Assembly: GCF_014204625.1 (NCBI RefSeq)
Contig: NZ_JACHLU010000003.1
Location: forward strand, 62,001 to 126,000
Direction: 5' to 3'
From: Gillisella vitis
GTDB taxonomy: Bacteria; Pseudomonadota; Alphaproteobacteria; Rhizobiales; Rhizobiaceae
Length of the DNA stretch: 64,000 nt
Shown: piece by piece, positions 17,011 through 25,932 of the stretch
Layout of the letters: every line of letters starts with the position of its first letter
Position numbering within the stretch: position 1 is the first letter of the stretch
Program-made: the position numbers and the translations under genes
Notes under the pieces: generated by a model
What the model saw: only the letters and a program-made list of their open reading frames with translations
Databases searched by the model: none
What the model was told of the DNA's origin: nothing

Positions 17011-18399
17011 ATGATACCCTATCAATATATTGAACGCGCCACTCCATTTTTAACCAAGGGTGGAAAAACCCTGCCGATTTTTGCGGTGACGCCTGCCCAT
17101 ATTGAAACCGGCACGATTGATCCGATTGCGCTCGATTGGGCCAAGAAGGCGGGTTATAAAGCGGAAGCTGGCTCTCTTTTGCTGATACCGACCAGTGATG
17201 GCCATCTTGGTGGAGCGCTGTTCGGTCTGGGAAGTTATCCCGCCGAAAGCCCATTTCTGACGGGCAAGCTGGCACGGACGCTGCCTGCCGGGGACTGGCA
17301 CATTGAAACCGCACCGCTGACAGCCAACCGGCTGATTCTGGGCTATGGTCTAGGCAGTTATCGTTTTGATCGTTACAAGGCAGAGCGTGTTGAGACACCC
17401 AGATTGATGATTCCTCAGGATGCGAATGCGGCCGACATTCATCGGCAACTGGCTGGCGTCTTTCTGGCCCGCGACCTGATCAATACACCGACCAATGATA
17501 TGGGGCCAGTTGAGCTGGAAAAAGCATTCCGGGCCCTGGCTGATCATTATAAAGCCGATGTCAGCGTGATCACCGGCGATAATTTGTTGACCCATAATTT
17601 CCCGTTGGTTCATACGGTTGGTCGTGCCAGCACGGAAGCCCCACGGCTTCTGGAGCTGCGCTGGGGCAAAAAGGGTCACAAGAAGATCACGCTGGTGGGC
17701 AAGGGGGTGTGCTTTGACACCGGCGGTCTGGACATCAAGCCATCATCGTCCATGCTGTTGATGAAAAAGGATATGGGCGGGGCCGCCAATGTCATGGGCC
17801 TGGCGCTGATGATCATGGATGCCAAGCTCAAAGTCGATTTGCGCGTCATCATTCCGGCGGTTGAAAATTCCATAGCAGGAAATGCATTTCGTCCGGGTGA
17901 TGTTTACACCAGCCGCAAGGGGCTGACGGTGCAGATCGACAATACCGATGCCGAGGGCAGGCTGGTGCTGGCGGATGCCCTGACCTATGCCGACGAGGAC
18001 CAGCCGGACCTGTTGATTGACATGGCGACATTGACGGGCGCGGCCCGCGTGGCACTGGGACCGGATGTCCCGGCCTTCTTCACCAATGATGACACGCTGG
18101 CCTATGATTTGTCTGAAGCCAGCCTTGAGGTGGATGATCCGATGTGGCGTATGCCGCTGTTTGCCGGTTATGAGAAACTGGTGCGGTCTCAGGTGGCTGA
18201 CTTGACCAATGCCCCCGCAGGCGGCATGGCAGGTGCCATTACGGCAGCCTTGTTCCTGAAGCGCTTTGTCACCAATACGACATCATGGGCGCATTTTGAT
18301 ATTTATGCCTGGGCATCGCAAGAACGTCCCCATAGCCCGGTTGGTGGTGAGGCACAGGTTATACGTGCGCTCTACCGTCATATTGCTGGTGTGAAATAA
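17011..18399 (+). CDS. M17 family leucyl aminopeptidase
   Basis: A 462-residue cytosolic zinc/manganese aminopeptidase. The M17 core is intact: VGKGVCFDTGGLDIKPS at 229-245 (Lys231 and Asp236), MKKDMGGAA at 251-259 and NTDAEGRLVLADAL at 311-324 (Asp313, Glu315, Arg317). It is somewhat shorter than the 480-500 residues of the classical PepA and diverges in the N-terminal domain, so it is more likely a second M17 paralog than the main pepA. AAGG lies 6 nt before the ATG. Confidence 0.92.
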   Translation: MIPYQYIERATPFLTKGGKTLPIFAVTPAHIETGTIDPIALDWAKKAGYKAEAGSLLLIPTSDGHLGGALFGLGSYPAESPFLTGKLARTLPAGDWHIETAPLTANRLILGYGLGSYRFDRYKAERVETPRLMIPQDANAADIHRQLAGVFLARDLINTPTNDMGPVELEKAFRALADHYKADVSVITGDNLLTHNFPLVHTVGRASTEAPRLLELRWGKKGHKKITLVGKGVCFDTGGLDIKPSSSMLLMKKDMGGAANVMGLALMIMDAKLKVDLRVIIPAVENSIAGNAFRPGDVYTSRKGLTVQIDNTDAEGRLVLADALTYADEDQPDLLIDMATLTGAARVALGPDVPAFFTNDDTLAYDLSEASLEVDDPMWRMPLFAGYEKLVRSQVADLTNAPAGGMAGAITAALFLKRFVTNTTSWAHFDIYAWASQERPHSPVGGEAQVIRALYRHIAGVK

Positions 18400-18984
18400 C
18401 CATTTTTACCGATCCTGCCTTAACAAGGGGTGCCCGGCTTCGCTGGTGCGCCCTTTGTTGATTTTCAGGCAGGTGTTTGATCCATTGTTGTGGAGGTCAA
18501 CTTAAGTTTTTGATTTTAAAAGTTTTTTATGTTTCATTGATCAGACGTCCATTCGCGGACCTAGTTTCAATAGGTTGACAGTCTAAACAATCTGTCTGCT
18601 ATTTGTTGACAGTGGCGTTTTCTGGCAAATTTTGTGTCTATTTTCCGTCATCCTCCCGACATCCTGATGCTGCTGAAAATTTCGAGGCGAAAGTTCCGAT
18701 CGTTTTGCACGGTCACCCAAACAGTGTGCTGCTTTGTTGCAGTGCAAAAATATCTCTTTGTTTGAGAGGGATAGAGATTTATCCGCATTTTTTCGACGGC
18801 CATATCCTCTGCACAGTCTGTCATCGCCGACAGAGTTGATTGTCATGGTCCTCATAATTATATGCAATAATTTTTAGCTTCAAAACTGGCCGCCTATTTT
18901 ATAATCACTTTTTTGTCATTTTACATTAACGACATGATTCATAACACATATTTCGAAATTAACTCCCAATACGAGGTCACACCC
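18400..18984. other. Long intergenic region before yceI
   Basis: A GC-rich imperfect hairpin at 18422-18459 (AACAAGGGGTGC against GCGCCCTTTGTT) probably terminates the aminopeptidase transcript. TTGACAGT occurs twice, at about 18567 and 18606, and AATTAT-ATGCA-ATAATT at 18856-18872 resembles the site before the chemoreceptor gene. Open frames here look random in composition and I do not support a gene. Confidence 0.5.
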
Positions 18985-19653
18985 ATGAATTTTCGTCAGA
19001 CATTTTTGAAGGCCACGGTTGCTTGTGTTGCCGGTTTTTCCGCCATGACAGCTGTTGCATATGCGCAGGATGCAGCGCCTCCGGCAGGTGTTTACAAGCT
19101 TGATCCAACCCATGCTGCGTTGCTGTGGTCGGTCAAGCACAATACGATTTCCAATTTTACTGCCCGTTTTGGTAAGCTGGAAGGCACGCTCACTCTGGAC
19201 CCGGCCAAGATCGAAGCATCCAAAATTGCTGTCACGATTGATCCGACGTCTGTGGATGTTCCTTATCCGGCCGATTATGCCGCAAGCCATGCAAAGTCGC
19301 CTTACAAGAGCTGGCCGGAAGAAATCAGCCGCGATCCGAAGCTGCTGAACGCTGATGCCTATCCAAAAATCACCTTCACCTCTACCAGCGTCAAGAAAAC
19401 CGGCGACAAGACCGCCGATGTGACGGGTGATCTGACATTTCTCGGTGTGACCAAGCCCGTCACCCTTCATGCCACCCTGAATGGTGCGATTGAAAGCCAT
19501 CCTTTTGCAGGCGTGCCCGCCGTTGGTTTTGCCGCTGAAGGCACGTTTGACAGAACAGAGTTTGGCCAGCCTGTTGGTTATGTCGGCAAAGACATCACCA
19601 TTCGTTTTGATGGTGAATTTATTCAGGACCCTGAAGCATCCAAGACAAAGTAA
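18985..19653 (+). CDS. YceI family periplasmic protein
   Basis: A 222-residue secreted lipocalin-like protein. The signal peptide covers about residues 1-27 (cleavage after VAYA), followed by GVYKLDPTHAALLWSVKH, which is the YceI opening, then SVDVPYPADY, LNADAYPKITFTSTSV and DLTFLGVTKPVTLHATL. YceI proteins bind long polyisoprenoids; the physiological role is not settled. GAGG lies 8 nt before the ATG at 18985. Next to it lies a cytochrome b561-YceI fusion, suggesting a shared quinone-linked or stress function. Confidence 0.93.
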   Translation: MNFRQTFLKATVACVAGFSAMTAVAYAQDAAPPAGVYKLDPTHAALLWSVKHNTISNFTARFGKLEGTLTLDPAKIEASKIAVTIDPTSVDVPYPADYAASHAKSPYKSWPEEISRDPKLLNADAYPKITFTSTSVKKTGDKTADVTGDLTFLGVTKPVTLHATLNGAIESHPFAGVPAVGFAAEGTFDRTEFGQPVGYVGKDITIRFDGEFIQDPEASKTK

Positions 19654-19677
19654 GGGGTAGCTTGCCGGATTGAAAAC

Positions 19678-19711
19678 CTCCGGATGCAGCCAATTTTGGC
19701 TGCATCCGGAG
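19678..19711. terminator. Perfect 16-bp hairpin after yceI
   Basis: CTCCGGATGCAGCCAA and its exact complement are separated by TT. It is strong enough to stop or stabilise the yceI transcript. There is no U-run directly after it, so calling it a rho-independent terminator is tentative. Confidence 0.6.
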
Positions 19712-19774
19712 ACGATGAATGAATATCATTTTTTATTGCGTCCCTTTTCGACGGAAAAGATTGGTTGTGTTGCC

Positions 19775-21133
19775 ATGAATACCGCTTTCAGATCTCCCGT
19801 TCAGAGCCGTTCAGCCACACGTTACACGGCGGTTGCCATCCTGTTGCACTGGGCAACGGCCTTGCTTGTCATCTCCATGATTCCGATGGGTCTATGGATG
19901 GTACGCGCCATTAAAGATCCGGCGACACAACAGCTTGCCTATCAGCTTTTTCAGCTCCACAAATCTATCGGCTTTGTCATTCTGGCGCTCACGGTTGTGC
20001 GCATTGTCTGGCGGCTCACCCACCCGGTTCCGGCTTTGCCAGCCGGGATGAAGAGCTGGGAGAGCTTTTTGGCCAAGGCAACCCATGTTGCCTTCTATGG
20101 TTTGATGCTGGCGCTGCCGCTGTCCGGCTGGATTTATATTTCTGCGGGCTGGGCGATCAGCACGGATCGTCCGTTGCAGGTGGCAACATCGTGGTTCGGG
20201 CTGTTTGGCGTGCCGGATTTGCCGGGGGTTGAGGGCAATCGCACCGTGGCCTTTGCGGCCATGGGGGCCCACAGCTATCTGGCATGGGGCGGGATTGTGC
20301 TCATTGCCCTGCATGTGGCGGCGGCACTCAAACATCATGTGATTGATCGTGATGCGGTGCTGGCACAGATGATCCCTGCCTTGCGCAAGTTTCGCGCTGA
20401 CCACGATCAGGGAGCTTCTGCGCCATCCGGCTCTCTGTTTTACCGTTCAGCTGGCGTCATGGCTGTGGTCGTGGTTGCCATCGCGGGCTGTCTTCTCAGC
20501 CTGCCAGCACCGCTGCCGATACAGGCGGATGTGCAGGCCGATGCGGCTCCGGCGCAAGCAACCCTTGCGCCCGCCACAACGCCAGCACCAGCATCAACGA
20601 TTGCGCAGGATCAGACGGTTGCATCCACGGCCAAAACCTGGGTTATCCAGAAGGCATCCTCCAGCATTGGCTTTGAGGGCGTGCACAACGGCAAGCCCTT
20701 TACAGGACAATTTGAGGATTGGAGCGGAGACATTCATTTTGATCCCGCCAATCTGGCGGCTTCAAACGCAAGCGTGACCATCAAGACCGGAACGGCCAAA
20801 ACCGGGGATGCGACGCAGGAAGGCTCGTTGAAAAATGGCGAATGGTTCAATTCTGCCCGCTATCCCGATGCCCGGTTTGAAACCGTGTCCTTTGCGGCGC
20901 TGGGCGGTGAACGCTATGAAGCCAAAGGCACGCTGACCATCAAGAACAAGGCGATACCTGTGGTTTTGCCGTTTACGCTGAAGATTAATGGAACCAAGGC
21001 TCATATGGACGGTGCGCTGGAGCTGGATCGTGCCGCCATCAACATGGGCATGTTTTCTGATCCTGCCGCCGACTGGGTGTCGAAAACCATTCAGGTCAAG
21101 GTTGTCGTTGATGCGGATGCTGTAAATCCCTAG
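19775..21133 (+). CDS. Cytochrome b561 - YceI fusion protein
   Basis: A 452-residue two-domain protein. Residues about 15-195 form a bacterial cytochrome b561: four hydrophobic segments with candidate haem histidines H25, H62, H166 and H180 (ILLHWATAL, QLHKSIGF, GAHSYLAWG, ALHVAAALKHH). A further TM segment at about 226-245 is followed by an Ala/Pro/Thr/Gln linker (about 246-285). A YceI domain (WVIQKASSSIGFEGVHNGKPF to the C-terminus) should then be periplasmic. The ATG at 19775 is chosen; a longer in-frame start at 19670 overlaps the hairpin. The fusion implies electron transfer from quinol to something held by the YceI barrel. Confidence 0.9.
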   Translation: MNTAFRSPVQSRSATRYTAVAILLHWATALLVISMIPMGLWMVRAIKDPATQQLAYQLFQLHKSIGFVILALTVVRIVWRLTHPVPALPAGMKSWESFLAKATHVAFYGLMLALPLSGWIYISAGWAISTDRPLQVATSWFGLFGVPDLPGVEGNRTVAFAAMGAHSYLAWGGIVLIALHVAAALKHHVIDRDAVLAQMIPALRKFRADHDQGASAPSGSLFYRSAGVMAVVVVAIAGCLLSLPAPLPIQADVQADAAPAQATLAPATTPAPASTIAQDQTVASTAKTWVIQKASSSIGFEGVHNGKPFTGQFEDWSGDIHFDPANLAASNASVTIKTGTAKTGDATQEGSLKNGEWFNSARYPDARFETVSFAALGGERYEAKGTLTIKNKAIPVVLPFTLKINGTKAHMDGALELDRAAINMGMFSDPAADWVSKTIQVKVVVDADAVNP

Positions 21134-21235
21134 AGTTTGTCAGGGAAAAGTGGAATCCGGTTTTTCCGAAAAGACAAAATCAAACAAGAAACTTTAGTAT
21201 CTGTCTGGTTCAGTTTGAACCAGACAGATACTAAA
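21133..21235. repeat. Compound intergenic repeat with perfect 19-bp hairpin
   Basis: Directly after the fusion gene lies an AGAGTTTGTCAGGGAAAAGTG unit with GGTTTTTCCGAAAAGACAAA, the same unit as at 50961 and 51230. It is followed at 21193-21235 by TTTAGTATCTGTCTGGTTC and its exact complement with a 5-nt loop. The GTCTGGTTC core is shared with 13287-13321 and the element at 15644. It may double as a terminator. Confidence 0.8.
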
Positions 21236-21313
21236 CATCCCGGTGTTGCCGCTTGCCGTTTGCTGCTTTTTGTGAAGTATGAAACGGGTGCGAAACGAAA
21301 CCGGAGTCCGATC

Positions 21314-21664
21314 ATGAGTGTTGAGTTGACGGCCACAGCCGCACTCGGGCTTTGGCATCATGTGACACTTGCGCAGGTGCAGGATGATGGGCCAGACCTG
21401 ACCTTGCGCCAACTCACGCTGCTTTTGCATATTTATCTGGTACCCCCGCCCCATACGGTGCGCGGGCTTGCGGCGACGCTGAATGTCACCAAGCCGGTCA
21501 TTACCCGTGCGCTCGACACCATGGGCGAAATGGGGCTTGTGCATCGGGTTCGTGATGATATGGATCGTCGCAACGTGATCATCAAGCGCACAGTGGCCGG
21601 TGCACTGTATCTCGAAAAGCTGGGCGACCTGATCATGGATCGCGCACGCACCATGAGGAGCTGA
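21314..21664 (+). CDS. MarR-type transcriptional regulator (short)
   Basis: A 116-residue protein with one winged helix-turn-helix: LTLRQLTLLLHIYL, VRGLAATLNVTKPVITRALDTMGEMGLVHRVRDDMDRRNVIIKRT. This is short for MarR (usually 140-160) because the N-terminal dimerisation helix is reduced. CGGAG lies 7 nt before the ATG at 21314; the longer in-frame extension runs into the upstream repeat and is rejected. The next gene begins 1 nt after the stop, so the pair is cotranscribed. Confidence 0.85.
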   Translation: MSVELTATAALGLWHHVTLAQVQDDGPDLTLRQLTLLLHIYLVPPPHTVRGLAATLNVTKPVITRALDTMGEMGLVHRVRDDMDRRNVIIKRTVAGALYLEKLGDLIMDRARTMRS

Positions 21665-21665
21665 T

Positions 21666-22550
21666 ATGACCCCGGATCGTCACCCAGATCGTCACTTCGA
21701 TCGCAGATTGCACGCCTATAGACCCGATCTGGCCGATGAGGCGCTGAGAGGGCAGGTGGAAGCCGAGCGTTATGTCATCGGTACGCCCGCCCGCATTGCC
21801 GTGCCGGTGGCCGATCTTCGTCCGCGTGCCGACATGGCTTGCGGTCTGGATACGCAATTGCTGCTGGGCGAGGACGTGCAAGTGTTTGAGCGCGCCCATG
21901 GCTGGGCCTGGGTCAAGGCGGTGCTGGATGGCTATGTTGGCTATCTGCCAGAAACGGCGCTGACGCCGATAGAAGCGCCAACCACCCATTGGGTCAACGT
22001 GCCCCGCAGTTTTCTCTATAATGGTGCCGATCTTCGCTTTCCAAACGCCCATGCCATCTCCATGGGCAGCCGCCTGACGGTGGTTGGCGAGACGGAAACC
22101 CGTGGCACCCGCTATTTTCTGCTTCAGGATGGCCGTGCGGTGATTGCCAATCACTGCGCCTCACTTGGTGAGCCTGCCGGGGCAGATTATGTGGCCATTG
22201 CCAGCCGTTTTCTGGAAACACCCTATCTCTGGGCTGGACGTTCCGGCTTAGGCATTGATTGCTCAGGACTTGTCCAGCTTGCTCTGCATATGGCAGGGCT
22301 TGAGGCTCCGCGCGATTCGGATATGCAGGCGGCAGGACTTGGCAGCCCGATTGCCCGTGAAGAGCTGCGCCGTGGCGATCTGGTGTTCTGGAAGGGTCAT
22401 GTGGGGATGATGGAAGACGAGGCAACGCTTCTGCACGCCAATGGCCATACCATGAGCGTGGCGCGGGAAGATCTGAACGCGGCCATTGAACGGATTGGTT
22501 GGCTGTATGAGCAGCCGACGGGTTATCGTCGGCTTGATCGGATTGCTTGA
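21666..22550 (+). CDS. NlpC/P60 family peptidoglycan endopeptidase with SH3-like region
   Basis: A 294-residue protein. Residues about 38-165 contain SH3-like repeats (RIAVPVADLRPRADMACGLDTQLLLGEDVQVFER, DGYVGYLPETAL). The C-terminal NlpC/P60 domain has the catalytic Cys199 in GIDCSGLVQLALHMAG, with His245 (KGHVGM) and His257 (LLHANG) as partners. Such enzymes cut gamma-D-Glu-diaminopimelate bonds in cell-wall peptides. No signal peptide is evident, as in many rhizobial homologs. It follows the small MarR gene directly. Confidence 0.9.
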   Translation: MTPDRHPDRHFDRRLHAYRPDLADEALRGQVEAERYVIGTPARIAVPVADLRPRADMACGLDTQLLLGEDVQVFERAHGWAWVKAVLDGYVGYLPETALTPIEAPTTHWVNVPRSFLYNGADLRFPNAHAISMGSRLTVVGETETRGTRYFLLQDGRAVIANHCASLGEPAGADYVAIASRFLETPYLWAGRSGLGIDCSGLVQLALHMAGLEAPRDSDMQAAGLGSPIAREELRRGDLVFWKGHVGMMEDEATLLHANGHTMSVAREDLNAAIERIGWLYEQPTGYRRLDRIA

Positions 22551-22558
22551 AACGATGA

Positions 22559-22581
22559 ATGAGGCGCTTAATGCGCCTCAT
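22559..22581. terminator. Short hairpin spanning the polA stop
   Basis: ATGAGGCGC and its complement flank TTAAT, which includes the polA stop codon. It lies between the convergent NlpC/P60 and polA genes. No U-run follows, so the termination role is tentative. Confidence 0.4.
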
Positions 22582-25549
22582 CCCAATTATGCGCCGCCCG
22601 CGCATCGACTTTGAGCGGCACCCGCATGGACACCGCAGGCATGGCGGCATTTTCCATGGTGGCAACAATCACCGGCATGGCGGCTTCAATCGCCTCATCC
22701 TCGACCTCGAAAATCAGTTCGTCGTGGACCTGCAACAGCATTCGGGTCTTTTCACCAAGGCCAGCCCGTGCCAGTGCCGGTTCAATCTGCACCATGGCGC
22801 GGCGGATGATGTCGGCGGCAGCGCCCTGAATCGGCGCATTGATCGCCGCCCGCTCATTGAAAGCCCGCATCGAGGCGTTAGACGATTTGATTTCGGGATA
22901 ATGGGCGCGTCTGCCGAAAATGGTTTCGACATAGCCATGTTCGCGCGCAAAGTCCTTGGTGCTTTCCATATAGTCCTTGATGCCCGGAAAGCGCTCAAAG
23001 TATTTCTTGATGTAATCGCTGGCCTCCGAGCGCTCAATGCTGAGCTGGTTGGCCAGACCAAAGGCTGAAATGCCGTAGATTATGCCGAAATTGATCGCCT
23101 TGGCGCGGCGGCGCACTTCTGATGCCATGCCCTCAATCGGCACGCCAAACATTTCAGAGGCCGTCATGGCGTGAATATCCACGCCATCGGCAAAGGCTTG
23201 GCGCAATTGCGGAATATCGGCCACATGCGCCAGCACCCGCAGTTCGATCTGGCTATAGTCAGCCGACAAAAGCTTGTGGCCCGGTGTAGAAATAAAGGCC
23301 GTGCGGATTTTGCGCCCCTCAGGGTTGCGCACCGGAATGTTTTGCAGGTTCGGCTCAGACGATGACAGCCGCCCTGTTGTGGTGGCCGCCATGGAATAGG
23401 AGGTGTGAACCCGCTTGGTTTCAGGGTGCACATAGCCGGGCAGGGCATCGGTATAGGTGGATTTCAGCTTGGTCAGCTGGCGCCAATCAACAATCTTGCG
23501 CGGCAGCGGCTCGCCTTGGGCGGCCAGATCTTCCAGCACTTGCGCGGACGTAGACCATTGGCCGGTTTTGGTTTTGGAGCCACCGGCAAGGCCCATTTTG
23601 CCAAACAGAATATCGCCAAGCTGCTTGGGTGAGCCAATGTTGAAGCGCTCTCCGGCCAGCTCATAAATCTCATCTTCAAAGGCTGCGGCCTTCTGAGCCA
23701 GCTCGCCGGAAAGGCGCGAGAGAATTTGCCGATCAATGGTAATGCCGCGCTCTTCCATCATTGCCAGCACCGGCACCAAAGGCCGCTCCAGCCGCTCGTA
23801 AACGCGCATCAATCCCTTGGCCACCAGTTGCGGTTTCAAAACCAGCCAGAGGCGTAACGTTACATCGGCATCTTCGGCGGCATAGGCCGTGGCCTTTTCA
23901 ATCTCTACCCGATCAAAAGTGACGGAGGATTTGCCACTACCGGCCACATCCTTATAGGCAATCGGGGTGTGGCCCAGCCAGCGCTCCGAGAGGCTGTCCA
24001 TGCCGTGGGTGCCGTTGCCCGCCTCCAGCACGTAGGAGATCAGCATGGTATCGTCAAAACCAGCAATGATAATGCCGTGGCGCTTCATCACCAGATAGTC
24101 ATATTTCAGGTTCTGCGCGATTTTCAGAACTGAAGTGTCTTCCAAAAGGTCTTTCAGGGCATCGAGCGCCTGAGTGAGCGGAATTTGCCCGTCTACCAGC
24201 TTCAAGCCGTCACTGAACAGATCATCAGCACCGGCCTTGTGACCGAGCGGAACATAAGCGGCGCGAATGGTGGTGGAGGCCGGGGAGGTGCGATTGTCCT
24301 GCAAGGCCAGCGATACGCCCACCAATTCGGCCTGCATCGGGTCCAGCGAGGTGGTTTCGGTATCGAATGCCACAAGGCCACAGTCTTTTGCCTCAGCAAT
24401 CCATTGCTTTAGCGTGTCGAGATCGCGGATGGTGATGTAGCTGCTGCGGTCAATCTCTTTGCCCTTGAAGGCCGCATCCCGACTGGTGGTGAGATCGGCA
24501 GGCGTGGACCCCTGTCCCTTCACGGTTGAGTTGGCGGCAGGTTGTTCAGCCGATGGGGCAGGGGTATCCGAAACAACGGCCTTGGCATCAAGATCCGGCC
24601 CACGAGCAATATCGCCCCATTCCACCGTGATCGGCGATGGCTCAATGGCGCTGGCATCGCAATCACACGCATCGGCAACGCGCTTGGTCAGCGTCGTAAA
24701 CTGCATGGTCTTGAGAAAGCCGACCAGCTTTGGCCCGTCCTGCTTTTCCAGCACCAGCGCATCCAGCTCAAGCTCTAAAGGCACATCGGTACGCAGCGTT
24801 ACCAATTGGCGCGACAGCTTGATGGCTTCCGTGCCCGCCAGAATGCTTTCGCGGCGCTTGTTCTGCTTGATTTCGCCAGCACGAGCCATCAGCGTTTCGA
24901 GATTGCCGAATTCTTCCAGCAATTGCGCCGCCGTCTTGGGGCCAATACCGGCAATGCCGGGAATGTTATCGGTGCTGTCGCCGGTCAGCGATTGCAGGTC
25001 AATCATCTTTTCCGGCGGCACGCCCCATTTTTCAATCACATCGGCAATGCCGATCTGCTTGTCCTTCATGGCGTCATACATGTGGACATTGGCCGTCACC
25101 AGCTGCATCAAATCCTTGTCGGACGAAACAATGGTCACGTCTGCGCCCAGCGCTTCGGCCTTGCGGGCATAGGTGGCAATAATATCGTCGGCCTCAAAGC
25201 CCTCGGTCTCAATACAGGGCAGGTTGAAGGCGCGGGTGGCCTGCCGGATCAGCCCGAATTGCGGGATCAACTCTTCCGGCGGTGCCGAGCGATTGGCCTT
25301 ATACTCCGGGTAAATTTCCTTGCGGAAGGTTTTCGACGAATAGTCGAAAATCACCGCCAGATGCGTCGGTGTGACGCCCACGGATGTATCGCGCGCTTCG
25401 GTCAGAAGCTTCCACATCATGTTGCAAAAGCCCGAGACCGCCCCGACAGGCAGGCCGTCGGATTTGCGGGTCAGCGCCGGAAGCGCATGGAAGGCCCGGA
25501 AAATAAAGCCGGAGCCGTCGACAAGGAAAAGATGATCACCGTTTTTCAT
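22568..25549 (-). CDS. polA: DNA polymerase I
   Basis: A 993-residue protein with all three domains: an N-terminal 5'-nuclease (FLVDGSGFIFRAFHAL, DKDLMQLV, TGDSTDNIPGIAGIGPKTA), a 3'-5' exonuclease with the acidic motif intact (VAFDTETTSLDP), and the family A polymerase (SSEPNLQNIPVRNPEGR, LLSADYSQIELRVLAHV, RRRAKAINFGIIYG, QVHDELIFEVE). Longer than the E. coli enzyme (928), as is usual in rhizobia because of an insert near residues 310-370. The ATG at 25549 (MKNGDHLF) is preferred over a 21-codon extension. polA faces an sRNA and marR across the upstream gap. Confidence 0.97.
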   Translation of the reverse strand: MKNGDHLFLVDGSGFIFRAFHALPALTRKSDGLPVGAVSGFCNMMWKLLTEARDTSVGVTPTHLAVIFDYSSKTFRKEIYPEYKANRSAPPEELIPQFGLIRQATRAFNLPCIETEGFEADDIIATYARKAEALGADVTIVSSDKDLMQLVTANVHMYDAMKDKQIGIADVIEKWGVPPEKMIDLQSLTGDSTDNIPGIAGIGPKTAAQLLEEFGNLETLMARAGEIKQNKRRESILAGTEAIKLSRQLVTLRTDVPLELELDALVLEKQDGPKLVGFLKTMQFTTLTKRVADACDCDASAIEPSPITVEWGDIARGPDLDAKAVVSDTPAPSAEQPAANSTVKGQGSTPADLTTSRDAAFKGKEIDRSSYITIRDLDTLKQWIAEAKDCGLVAFDTETTSLDPMQAELVGVSLALQDNRTSPASTTIRAAYVPLGHKAGADDLFSDGLKLVDGQIPLTQALDALKDLLEDTSVLKIAQNLKYDYLVMKRHGIIIAGFDDTMLISYVLEAGNGTHGMDSLSERWLGHTPIAYKDVAGSGKSSVTFDRVEIEKATAYAAEDADVTLRLWLVLKPQLVAKGLMRVYERLERPLVPVLAMMEERGITIDRQILSRLSGELAQKAAAFEDEIYELAGERFNIGSPKQLGDILFGKMGLAGGSKTKTGQWSTSAQVLEDLAAQGEPLPRKIVDWRQLTKLKSTYTDALPGYVHPETKRVHTSYSMAATTTGRLSSSEPNLQNIPVRNPEGRKIRTAFISTPGHKLLSADYSQIELRVLAHVADIPQLRQAFADGVDIHAMTASEMFGVPIEGMASEVRRRAKAINFGIIYGISAFGLANQLSIERSEASDYIKKYFERFPGIKDYMESTKDFAREHGYVETIFGRRAHYPEIKSSNASMRAFNERAAINAPIQGAAADIIRRAMVQIEPALARAGLGEKTRMLLQVHDELIFEVEDEAIEAAMPVIVATMENAAMPAVSMRVPLKVDARAAHNWDEAH

Positions 25550-25732
25550 GGCAAAATGGATAGCGCGGCGCGACGAAAAGGTCCATGCCACAGTGTGCGG
25601 AAACCCGTGCAAGATCTGAAGTGACGAAAAATCTGTGTCATCACGAAAAGCTTACCGCTTTGTAATCCTATTACCCTTGAAATGACACAATTGGCGGCGC
25701 ATTTAGTCATTACCAGCGCACACTACAGCGCG

Positions 25733-25863
25733 GTAGTCTGGACAACGGCTCGTCCCCCGCCGCCCCAGACTTCTGAACAAAGACCTTATCCCCCCTCTCC
25801 GGGTCTTTGTTCTCATGTTTGAAAGAGTCGCTGCGGTATCCCCCCATACTGTGGCGACTTTTT
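25733..25863 (+). ncRNA. Three-hairpin sRNA beside polA, alpha-r7/Smr7C-like
   Basis: Three consecutive hairpins: AGTCTGG/CCAGACT (25735-25771), GAACAAAGACC/GGTCTTTGTTC (25775-25812), and AGTCGC/GCGACT (25826-25859) followed by five T. All three loops are C-rich (runs of CCCCC), which suits pairing with Shine-Dalgarno sequences. The place, between polA and a marR gene, is that of the Sinorhizobium meliloti Smr7C sRNA as I recall it; another rhizobial trans-acting family with C-rich loops, such as mmgR, is the alternative. The 5' end is estimated from the first stem. Confidence 0.75.
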
Positions 25864-25932
25864 CATCTCAACGCGGCCTGATCCGCGCATCGCTGCGTTG
25901 CTTCAATGCTCAATCCATCCTATCATCCTTTT

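Noticed and set aside
18583..18867. Frames on both strands in the gap before yceI
   Set aside because: Short, overlapping each other, random-like composition, no ribosome sites.
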